Origin: Microbispora hainanensis
Lineage (GTDB): Bacteria; Actinomycetota; Actinomycetes; Streptosporangiales; Streptosporangiaceae
Assembly: GCF_006874475.1 (NCBI RefSeq)
Contig: NZ_VIRM01000010.1
Span: forward strand, 116,416-180,415
Direction: 5' to 3'
DNA: 64,000 nucleotides
In this document: one piece after another, positions 50,929 through 58,008 of the stretch
Numbering within the stretch: the stretch's first letter is position 1
How the letters are laid out: every line of letters starts with the position of its first letter
The notes under the pieces: model-generated
What the model was told of the DNA's origin: nothing
The model's input: the letters and a program-made list of their open reading frames with translations, nothing else
Database searches by the model: none
Position numbers and translations under genes: made by a program

Positions 50929-52671
50929 ATGGGTTCCCTGCTCCGCTCCGGCCTGCGCCCGCATCGCGGCGCGGTCGCCCTGATCGCCGTGCTCCAGATC
51001 GCGCAGGCGCTCGCCGCCCTCCTGCTGCCCACGATCAACGCCACGCTCATCGACGACGGCGTGCTGCGCGGCGACACCGGGCTGATCCTGGGTCTGGGCG
51101 GCGTCATGGTGGCCGGGACGCTGGCCCAGGTCCTGTGCTCGGCCGTGGTGGGCGCCCTCGCCGCAAGGACCGCCGCCGCCGTCGGTCACGAGCTGCGCGC
51201 GGCCGTCTACGCGAAGGTCCAGTCGTTCTCCTCCCGGGAGGTGGGCCGCTTCGGGGTCCCGTCCCTGATCACCCGGACGATCGGCGACGTGCAGCAGGTG
51301 CAGACCCTGGTCTTCATGGGGCTGACCGGCCTCGCCGGCACGCCGATGATCTTCCTCGGCGGCGTGGTCATGGCGCTGCGCCAGGACCTGCGCCTGTCCA
51401 CGCTGCTGCTGGTCGCGCTGCCCGCGCTGTCGGCCGTCCTGTGGGTGATCCTGCACCGGCTCACCCCGCTCTGGCAGGCGACGCAGGCAGGCGTCGACCA
51501 GGTCAACCGGCTGGTGCGCGAGCAGATCACCGGGATCCGGGTCGTGCGGGCGTTCGCCGCCGAGGACCGCGAACGCGCCAGGTTCGCCGAGGCCAACGGC
51601 GCGCTGCTGGGCCTCGCCGTACGCGCCGCGCGGCTGGTGGCCGTGATGTTCCCCGCCGGGACGCTGATCGGCAACCTGTGCGGCGTGGCGGTGGTCTGGT
51701 TCGGCGGGCATCTCGTCGACGACGGCGTCACCCAGGTGGGTTCGCTGGTGGCGTTCCTCAACTACCTGGCCGTGATCCTGGGGTCCGCCCTGCTCGCGAC
51801 TTTCACCGTCCTGGCCGTGCCGCGCGCCCGGGTCTCCGCCGTACGGGTGCGCGAGGTACTGGAGACCGGGCCAGAACCGGACGCGTCACCGGCTCGCATC
51901 GACCCCGCCGGGGAGGGCCGGGTTTGGGAGGGTGAGGTGGAGGTCCGCGACGCGCACGTGCGCTATCCGGGGGCCGAGGAGCCGGTGCTGCGGGGCGTGC
52001 GCCTCCTCGTCCGCCCCGGCGAGACCGTCGCGGTCGTCGGCTCCACCGGCTCGGGCAAGACGACCCTGCTGAACCTCGTGGCCCGGCTGGTCGGCCCGGC
52101 CGCCGGCCGGGTGCTCCTCGACGGGACGGACCTCGCGTCGCTGCCGCCCGAGGAGCCGGCCGGCGTCGTCGGGCTGGTGCCGCAACGGCCGCACCTGTTC
52201 TCCGGCACCGTCGCCGACAACCTCAGGTATGGCAGGCCCGAGGCGACCGACGCCGAGCTGTGGCACGCGCTGGAGGTGGCGCAGGCGCGCGACGTCGTGG
52301 AGGCGCTGCCGGAGGGCCTGGAGACGCCGCTCGGCCAGGGGGGCGCCTCGCTGTCCGGCGGCCAGCGGCAGCGCCTGACGGTGGCGCGGGCACTGGTCGC
52401 CCGTCCTCGGGTGCTGCTGCTCGACGACCCGTTCTCCGCCCTCGACCCGATCACCGAGCGCGCGCTCGCCGACGCGCTGGCGCGGGAGACCCGCGACGTC
52501 GCCGTCGTCCTGGTCGCCCAGCGGATCTCCTCGACCCGGCACGCAGACCGGGTGGTGGTGCTCGACGAGGGCCGCGTCGCCGGAGAGGGGACCCACGAGG
52601 AGCTGATGGGCTCGTGCCCCGCCTACCGCGAGATCGTCTTCTCCCAGACAGGTCAGGAGGTGGCCGCATGA
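50929..52671 (+). CDS. ABC exporter half-transporter (degenerate Walker B)
   Basis: A 580-aa protein: six transmembrane segments in residues 15-300, then a nucleotide-binding domain with Walker A GSTGSGKTT (about 368), Q-loop VPQRPHLF, intact signature LSGGQRQRLTVARAL and Walker B VLLLDDPFSALD. The catalytic Glu is replaced by Asp (DD for DE), the mark of the non-canonical half of heterodimeric exporters such as BmrCD or TM287/288. GGAGG lies 5 nt before the ATG. It is coupled by ATGA to the second half. Confidence 0.9.
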   Translation: MGSLLRSGLRPHRGAVALIAVLQIAQALAALLLPTINATLIDDGVLRGDTGLILGLGGVMVAGTLAQVLCSAVVGALAARTAAAVGHELRAAVYAKVQSFSSREVGRFGVPSLITRTIGDVQQVQTLVFMGLTGLAGTPMIFLGGVVMALRQDLRLSTLLLVALPALSAVLWVILHRLTPLWQATQAGVDQVNRLVREQITGIRVVRAFAAEDRERARFAEANGALLGLAVRAARLVAVMFPAGTLIGNLCGVAVVWFGGHLVDDGVTQVGSLVAFLNYLAVILGSALLATFTVLAVPRARVSAVRVREVLETGPEPDASPARIDPAGEGRVWEGEVEVRDAHVRYPGAEEPVLRGVRLLVRPGETVAVVGSTGSGKTTLLNLVARLVGPAAGRVLLDGTDLASLPPEEPAGVVGLVPQRPHLFSGTVADNLRYGRPEATDAELWHALEVAQARDVVEALPEGLETPLGQGGASLSGGQRQRLTVARALVARPRVLLLDDPFSALDPITERALADALARETRDVAVVLVAQRISSTRHADRVVVLDEGRVAGEGTHEELMGSCPAYREIVFSQTGQEVAA

Positions 52672-54527
52672 CGGCCCCAAGCCGCGGAATTGTCCGGCGT
52701 CTGCTGCAGGCGGCAGGCCCCGAACTCCCGCTCGCCGTGGCCGCCCTGGCCTGCGCGGCCGCGGCCGCGGCCCTGACCGTGGCGGTCCCCCGGCTGCTCG
52801 GCGCGGCCACCGACCTCGTGCTGTCGGCCGTGTCCGGGCATCGTCAGGTGGACTTCGCCGCCACCGGCCGGGTCCTGCTCACCGCCCTCGCCTGCTACCT
52901 TGCCGCTTTCCTGCTCACCCTCGTCCAGCAGCGGACGACCGCGACCATCGCGCAGCGGCTGGTCTTCCGGCTGCGGGAGCGGACCCAGGCCAAGTTCGCC
53001 CGGCTGCCGCTGGCCTACTTCGACGGGCGGCAGCGGGGCGACCTGCTCTCCCGCGCCACCAACGACGTCGACAACGTCGGCCAGACGCTGCAGCAGGTGC
53101 TCAGCGTGGCGGTCACCGCGCTGCTGACGCTCGCCGGCGTGCTGGTGATGATGGTGTGGACCTCGCCGCTGCTCGCCCTGGTCTCGGTGATCATGGTGCC
53201 GCTGTCCGTCGTGGCGGCCAGAGTGGTCGGCGGCCGGGCCCAGCCGCGCTTCGCCGAGCAGTTCGCGGCCACGGGCCGGCTCAACGCGCACGTCGAGGAG
53301 ACCTATACCGGGCACGCCCTGGTGAAGGTCTTCGGCCGGCGGCGCGAGGCCGTACGCGAGTTCGGCGAGCGCAACGACGCGGTGTTCCGCGCGGGATTCC
53401 GGGCGCAGCTGCTGTCGAGCCTGATCGGCCCGTCGATGTCGCTCGTCATGAACCTCAACTACGTGCTCGTCGCGGTGATCGGCGGCCTGCGGGTGGCGGC
53501 CGGCGCGCTGTCGATCGGCGACGTGCAGGCGTTCGTCCAATACTGCCTGCAGTTCGGGCAGCCGGTGAACCAGGTCACGTCGATGTCCACCCTCCTGCAG
53601 TCGGTGCTCGCCTCGGCCGGGCGGATCTTCGAGCTGCTCGACGAGGACGAGGAGGAGCCCGTCGCCGACCCCGTCCACCTGCCGGCGACGGCCACCGGCC
53701 GGGTCACGTTCGAGAACGTCTCGTTCCGCTACGTGCGGGACCGGCCCCTCATCGAGGACCTGTCCCTGGTCGCGGAGCCGGGGCAGACCGTCGCGATCGT
53801 CGGCCCGACGGGCGCGGGCAAGACCACGCTGATCAACCTGCTCATGCGCTTCTACGACGTCACGGGCGGGCGGATCACGGTGGACGGGGTGGACATCGCC
53901 CGGGTGCCCGGGCAGGAGCTGCGCGAGAGGATCGGCATGGTGCTGCAGGACACCTGGCTGCGGCACGGCACGATCGCCGACAACATCGCGTACGGCGCCG
54001 GCGACGTGCCGCGCGAGCGGATCGTCGAGGTGGCCAGGGCCACGGGCGTCGACCACCTCGTGCGCACGCTGCCCGACGGGTACGACACGGTGGTCGACGA
54101 CGACGGCGAGGGGCTGAGCGCGGGCGAGCGGCAGCTCGTCACCATCGCGCGCGCGTTCCTGGCCGATCCCCCGATCCTGGTGCTCGACGAGGCCACCAGC
54201 GCGCTCGACACCCGCACGGAGGTGCTGGTGCAGCGGGCCATGACCTCGCTGCGGGCCGGGCGCACCGGGTTCGTCATCGCCCACCGGCTGTCGACCATCA
54301 GGAACGCCGATCTGATCCTCGTCATGGACGAGGGACGGATCGTCGAGCAGGGCACTCACGACGAGCTGCTCGCGGCGGACGGCGCCTACGCCCGCCTCTA
54401 CCGTGCGCAACTCCCCGGGGCCCGACTCCCCGGGGCACAGCTCTCGGGGGCACAGCTCTCGGGGGCACAACTCTCGGGGACTCGGCTCTCGGCGGCTCAG
54501 GCCGGGTCGGTGGTCCCTCCAATCTGA
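52668..54527 (+). CDS. ABC exporter half-transporter (catalytic half)
   Basis: A 619-aa partner of the preceding gene. Six membrane segments in residues 20-310, NBD with Walker A GPTGAGKTT (about 385), Walker B ILVLDEATSALD with catalytic Glu, His-loop VIAHRLSTI. The signature reads LSAGERQLVTIARA instead of LSGGQ. So each NBD carries one altered motif, in keeping with one active and one degenerate site. The last 35 residues are a 15-bp-repeat tail with AQLSG/ARLPG pentads. The exported compound is unknown. Confidence 0.9.
   Translation: MTAPSRGIVRRLLQAAGPELPLAVAALACAAAAAALTVAVPRLLGAATDLVLSAVSGHRQVDFAATGRVLLTALACYLAAFLLTLVQQRTTATIAQRLVFRLRERTQAKFARLPLAYFDGRQRGDLLSRATNDVDNVGQTLQQVLSVAVTALLTLAGVLVMMVWTSPLLALVSVIMVPLSVVAARVVGGRAQPRFAEQFAATGRLNAHVEETYTGHALVKVFGRRREAVREFGERNDAVFRAGFRAQLLSSLIGPSMSLVMNLNYVLVAVIGGLRVAAGALSIGDVQAFVQYCLQFGQPVNQVTSMSTLLQSVLASAGRIFELLDEDEEEPVADPVHLPATATGRVTFENVSFRYVRDRPLIEDLSLVAEPGQTVAIVGPTGAGKTTLINLLMRFYDVTGGRITVDGVDIARVPGQELRERIGMVLQDTWLRHGTIADNIAYGAGDVPRERIVEVARATGVDHLVRTLPDGYDTVVDDDGEGLSAGERQLVTIARAFLADPPILVLDEATSALDTRTEVLVQRAMTSLRAGRTGFVIAHRLSTIRNADLILVMDEGRIVEQGTHDELLAADGAYARLYRAQLPGARLPGAQLSGAQLSGAQLSGTRLSAAQAGSVVPPI
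54408..54497 (+). repeat. 15-bp tandem repeat x6 at exporter C-terminus
   Basis: Six imperfect units of cagctctcgggggca type, in frame, encoding pentads QLPGA, RLPGA, QLSGA, QLSGA, QLSGT, RLSAA at the end of the second ABC protein. Confidence 0.88.
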
Positions 54528-54597
54528 CCGTCCTGGGTCACCAGGCGCGCCACCGCGTGCTCGACGAGCAGCGCCCCGAGGTCGAGCGCCGTGGCGG

Positions 54598-55359
54598 TCA
54601 GCTGTGCGAGCCGCCGTCCACGCGGACCTCCACGCCGTTGAGGTAGGCGCCGTCCGCGGAGGCGGCGTACGCGATGGTCCCGGCGATGTCCTCCGGGCGG
54701 CCCGGCCTCCCCCACAGGGGATAGGTGCGGGCATACCAGGAAGTGTCGACGCCGGCGAACGTCTCCCGGTTGGCGGTGAGCGGCGTGGCGACGCCGCCGG
54801 GCGAGATCGGGACGACGCGGATGCGGCGCGGCGCCAGCTCGGCGGCGAGGCTGATCGAGAACGACAGCAGTGCGCCCTTGGACGCGGCATAGCCGGTCAT
54901 CCAGGGGTGCGCCTTCGTCGCCGCCGTCGAGGTGACGTTGACGACGACCCCGGTGCCGTCCGGGACATGCGGCAGCACCTCGCGGCAGAGCACGACCGGG
55001 GCGAACACGTTGACCGCGAAGATCTGCCGGTAGTCGTCCAGCCGCAGCGACTCCAGCGGGGTCACCCGCAGCACGCCGGCGACGTTGGCCAGCACGTCCA
55101 CCCGGCCGAGGCACGCGACGGCCGCGCGCGCGGCCGACACCACCGCCGGTTCGTCCGCCAGATCCGCCCGATGGGGGACGAACCGGTCGGTCCCGCCGGC
55201 GAGCTTGCCGGTCTCCGCGAGCCCGTCCTCGTCCCGGTCCACGGCGAACACCGTGGCGCCCTCGTCGAGCAGCCGTACGGCGGCCGCCCTGCCGATGCCC
55301 GACGCCGCCCCGGTGAGCAGCACGTTCTTGCCGTCGAACCGTCCTCGGATGTGCGTCAC
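54598..55359 (-). CDS. Short-chain dehydrogenase/reductase
   Basis: A 253-aa classical SDR. Cofactor loop LTGAASGIGRAA (about 16), Asp in AVDRDEDG (NAD preference), NVAGV, catalytic Ser in VNVTSTAATK and the YxxxK motif GYAASKGAL (about 157), final EVRVDGGSHS. Mycofactocin-type inserts are not seen. GTG at 55359; no ATG is available near the homology start. The gene stands alone between the exporter and the TraR cassette. A 33-codon open tail at 54497-54597 in another frame on this strand (ATALDLGALLVEHAVARLV) has no start and is not called. Confidence 0.88.
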   Translation of the reverse strand: MTHIRGRFDGKNVLLTGAASGIGRAAAVRLLDEGATVFAVDRDEDGLAETGKLAGGTDRFVPHRADLADEPAVVSAARAAVACLGRVDVLANVAGVLRVTPLESLRLDDYRQIFAVNVFAPVVLCREVLPHVPDGTGVVVNVTSTAATKAHPWMTGYAASKGALLSFSISLAAELAPRRIRVVPISPGGVATPLTANRETFAGVDTSWYARTYPLWGRPGRPEDIAGTIAYAASADGAYLNGVEVRVDGGSHS

Positions 55360-55465
55360 CTGCTCAATCCCATCTGCGGGCCGGGGGGCCGAGCGCCGAT
55401 CCCACCGTGGCAGAACCCGCGCCCGGCCGCCCTCGCCCTCCCGCTCAGTGGGAGTCCCCGCCGGG

Positions 55466-55804
55466 TCAGCGGGTTTCGTGGCGCCGCTGGCAGGCGATGC
55501 AGTAGCGGGCCAGGGGCCGGATCTTCAGCCGGCCGAACGGGATGACCGCGGCGCAGTCGGCGCACCGGCCATAGCTGCCCTCCTCGATCCGCTCCAGCGC
55601 CCTGCGCAGCTCGGCGACCGCCCGCTCGGTGGCGGCGACGTCGGCGAGCAGGGCGAGCCTGGCGGTGTCGTCGTTGCCGCCGTCGACGGCGGCCCGCAGG
55701 TCGCGCAGCTGGACCTCGCGCCACTGGAGCTGCTCCTCCAGGTCCGCGCGCACGGCCTGCGTCTGCGGCTCGCTGATCGCGGTGAACTCGTCACTGGTGG
55801 TCAT
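55466..55804 (-). CDS. TraR/DksA C4-type zinc-finger protein (copy 1)
   Basis: A 112-aa protein: an N-terminal coiled-coil region (ADLEEQLQWREVQLRDLRAAV, in parts) and a C-terminal zinc finger CADCAAVIPFGRLKIRPLARYCIACQ (Cys spacing 2-17-2, given in parts) with LERIEEGSYGRC before it, as in DksA/TraR proteins that enter the RNA polymerase secondary channel. The coiled-coil tip in DksA carries two Asp; here DGGNDDTA occupies that place. ATG at 55804 lies inside the 3' end of the actin-like gene (14-bp overlap). Last of the TraR-ATPase-TraR cassette. Confidence 0.88.
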   Translation of the reverse strand: MTTSDEFTAISEPQTQAVRADLEEQLQWREVQLRDLRAAVDGGNDDTARLALLADVAATERAVAELRRALERIEEGSYGRCADCAAVIPFGRLKIRPLARYCIACQRRHETR

Positions 55805-56573
55805 CGTGGAGGTCCTTTCGAGTGTTCTCGACCGTGGACAGCAGGCAGGCGAGCCCTCTGACGGTCGCGTTGGCGGGATCGGCCGCGGGGCTGACGGTGA
55901 TCCGCAGCTCCGCGCAGAGCCTGCGGGCCAGTTCCGGGTCGCGGGCGCCGCCGCCGGTGATGAGCAGGCCCTGCTGCCGGGCGGTGGCCCGCAGTGCGGC
56001 GGGGATGCGCGCGATCAGGTCGGCGACCATCGCCGCGACACGTTCCCGCGCGTACCGCGAGCAGCCCGTGCCCTCCGCGGGGTCGCCCATCGCGACCTGT
56101 ACGGCACCCGCGTCGGCGATCTCGCCGTCGCGGATGACGACGGCCTCGGCGATCCCCGCTCCCGCGTCGAGCAGGAGCCGGGGCCGCGGATCGGCGATGT
56201 CCACGCCGCAGCCGACCGCCGCGGCCAGCGGTTCTTCGACCATCGTCACCCGGCAGCCGGCGGCACTGCTGACCGCCGCGTACGCGGCTCTGCGGTCCAG
56301 CCGCGAGGCCGCGACGGGCACCCCGAGCATGACGCGTTCGAGCGGCGGGTGCTGCTCGGTCACCGCGTCCCGCAGCGCCCCGCGGACCAGCTGCGCGCAT
56401 CCGGGCATGTCGGCGACCATGCCGTGCCGCACCGGCCATCGGCGCGCTCCCGGATCGCCGCAGGCCGACGGCCGTTCGCTGATCGCCGTGCTGTGACGGC
56501 CGGGGGCGGACAGCAGCAGCCGGGTCCGCGCGGTGCCGAGGTCGAGGGCGAGGCCGAGAGCGAGACCCGTCAT
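55791..56573 (-). CDS. Actin/Hsp70-fold (MreB-like) ATPase
   Basis: A 260-aa protein with the actin-superfamily nucleotide fold in compact form: phosphate-1 ALDLGTARTRLLL (about 8-20), connect-1 VEEPLAAAVG (about 112), phosphate-2 LLLDAGAGIAEAVVI (about 132-146), adenosine motif LLITGGGARDPEL (about 205). It is shorter than MreB (about 340 aa) and DnaK, with subdomain insertions missing. ATG at 56573 overlaps the upstream TraR stop (ATGA), and its end overlaps the downstream TraR start. Polymerisation or chaperone roles are not established. Confidence 0.8.
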   Translation of the reverse strand: MTGLALGLALDLGTARTRLLLSAPGRHSTAISERPSACGDPGARRWPVRHGMVADMPGCAQLVRGALRDAVTEQHPPLERVMLGVPVAASRLDRRAAYAAVSSAAGCRVTMVEEPLAAAVGCGVDIADPRPRLLLDAGAGIAEAVVIRDGEIADAGAVQVAMGDPAEGTGCSRYARERVAAMVADLIARIPAALRATARQQGLLITGGGARDPELARRLCAELRITVSPAADPANATVRGLACLLSTVENTRKDLHDDHQ

Positions 56574-56839
56574 GCCGACAACCGGGTCTCGCCGGCGCAC
56601 GACGCGCAGTGCTGCACGTGGGGCATGAGCCGGAGCCGGTCGAGCGGCAGGAACGCCTCGCATCGGGTGCAGGTGCCGTAGAGGCCGCGTTCCATCCGCT
56701 CCAGAGCGGCCTCGATCGCGGCGGCCTCGCCCCCGGCGGCGTGGAGCCGCTCCTCGAGCAGCATGCGCAGCTCGGCGAGCTGCGCGGAATACCGCCGGCA
56801 CTCCTCCATGAGGAGGCGCGGCGACCTGATCTCTGCCAT
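56570..56839 (-). CDS. TraR/DksA C4-type zinc-finger protein (copy 2)
   Basis: An 89-aa protein: coiled coil (RRYSAQLAELRMLLEERL), LERMERGLYGTC, then the four-Cys finger CTRCEAFLPLDRLRLMPHVQHCASC (in parts). It is clearly related to the protein at 55466 but diverged. The start is ATG at 56839 (MAEIRSPRLL); ATG at 56848 is possible. First gene of the cassette, coupled to the actin-like gene by ATGA. Confidence 0.87.
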   Translation of the reverse strand: MAEIRSPRLLMEECRRYSAQLAELRMLLEERLHAAGGEAAAIEAALERMERGLYGTCTRCEAFLPLDRLRLMPHVQHCASCAGETRLSA

Positions 56840-57053
56840 ATGCGGCATCACTCCAGGTGAACGATGATGTGGGCGCGCGAGCGCATGCCTTCGGCGCACC
56901 GGGTCGCCGGTGCGCGAGACGAGTACGCGGGAGTGGCCCGCGTGCGGTGGTGATCGGAAGGCACGGCCCGCGACAGGGCGGGACAGGGCGCGACTACGCG
57001 AAAGCCCGTGTCACAGGGCGCGTATCAACAGGGCCCGTGTCGCTGGGCTCGTG
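56840..57053. other. Intergenic upstream of TraR cassette
   Basis: 214 bp with no gene. It contains repeated gggc(c/t)cgtgtc-type elements between about 57005 and 57062 (cacagggcgcgt, aacagggcccgtgtc, gggctcgtgtcactgggcc). The cassette promoter is expected here. Confidence 0.4.
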
Positions 57054-57419
57054 TCACTGGGCCGGTGGCGGGCTGCGCGAGCCGGCGGTGCGATGGCCGG
57101 TCTGCTGCGGGCTGAGGACGATGTCCTCGTGATGCCGGGCGGGCCCGGCCGCGGTGACGGGTGCCGTGGCCACGGCGACGCGCGGCCGGAACGGGAACGG
57201 CAGGTGCTCGGGACCGGCGGCGCCCGTGGGCAGGGTCGCCGACTGCGGCGTCCACGCCCCCGGCGTCCACACCTCGGCGGCGGCCTGCGGCACGCGCTGG
57301 GCGGGATCGCCGCCATACCAGGCGGGCGTGGAGGCGACCAGTGCGAGGGCGAGCATCAGCAGGCCCACCACCAACGTGAAGGCGGTGGACCCGCACGTGC
57401 CACGTCGCAAGGTCGCCAT
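57054..57419 (-). CDS. Small membrane-anchored protein (unknown)
   Basis: About 121 aa. A basic N-terminus (MATLRRGTCGSTAF) leads to one hydrophobic segment (about 14-33: TLVVGLLMLALALVAS), then an Ala/Pro-rich exposed part ending HHEDIVLSPQQTGHRTAGS. It is not recognised. ATG at 57419 is taken; ATG at 57455 is an upstream option. It is divergent from another single-pass Pro/His-rich protein (57548). Coding status is moderately supported by the single hydrophobic segment. Confidence 0.5.
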   Translation of the reverse strand: MATLRRGTCGSTAFTLVVGLLMLALALVASTPAWYGGDPAQRVPQAAAEVWTPGAWTPQSATLPTGAAGPEHLPFPFRPRVAVATAPVTAAGPARHHEDIVLSPQQTGHRTAGSRSPPPAQ

Positions 57420-57547
57420 GTGACCGACCATAACCCACCTTCGCGAAACGGTCATCCGTGTTTCCCGCGCCCGTTTCCCGCGGGCACGCTCGCCCGGAAC
57501 TCGCTACGGTGGCCGTAGGACCGGGCGGACGCGGGAGGGGGACCGTC

Positions 57548-57964
57548 GTGCGACGTGGGCTGACCGCCGCGCTGCTGCTCCTGCTGCACGCGATCCTCCT
57601 GACCTCCGGCGGCACGCCGGCATCGCCGTCGCCGTCGCCGTCGCCGTCGCCGGCGTGGGTGTCGGCCCATCGCCCCGCCGCCCGCCACGTCGTGGTGTCA
57701 CCGGCGCGTGACGGGGCGCGGCTCACCGACACACGCGCCTGCGCCCCTGCCCACGCCACACGGCCGGCCCAGGGCGACCCGCCCCGCGTCCGGACGGGCG
57801 GGTCCGGCTCCGGCGCGACCGGCGGGCCGGTCGTGCTGACCAACCCCGCGGCGCCGCGCGGCGGCACCCGGGTCACCCGGGCCGGTCCGCATCACGACGG
57901 CCCGCCCGCCCAGCGCCCGCGTCGTGCCGCCGCGGCCCGCGCCCCTCCCTCCACCGCGTACTGA
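57548..57964 (+). CDS. Small exported Pro/Ser/His-rich protein (unknown)
   Basis: A 138-aa protein: basic start (MRRGLT), a hydrophobic segment AALLLLLHAILLTSGG that looks like a signal anchor or signal peptide, a SPSPSPSP run, then a basic His/Arg/Pro-rich tail. GTG at 57548 is chosen because GGGAGGGGG lies 8 nt upstream and the upstream frame (from 57458) has no signal. It lies 44 bp before secDF on the same strand, so it may be cotranscribed. The function is unknown. Confidence 0.55.
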   Translation: MRRGLTAALLLLLHAILLTSGGTPASPSPSPSPSPAWVSAHRPAARHVVVSPARDGARLTDTRACAPAHATRPAQGDPPRVRTGGSGSGATGGPVVLTNPAAPRGGTRVTRAGPHHDGPPAQRPRRAAAARAPPSTAY

Positions 57965-58008
57965 GACCTCTCCTACTCGTCTCCCTCTCGTACGCCTGTG
58001 GAGGCTTC

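Noticed and set aside
54497..54597. Short minus-strand coding tail after the SDR
   Set aside because: Reads ATALDLGALLVEHAVARLV but has no start codon or ribosome-binding site and overlaps the exporter 3' end.
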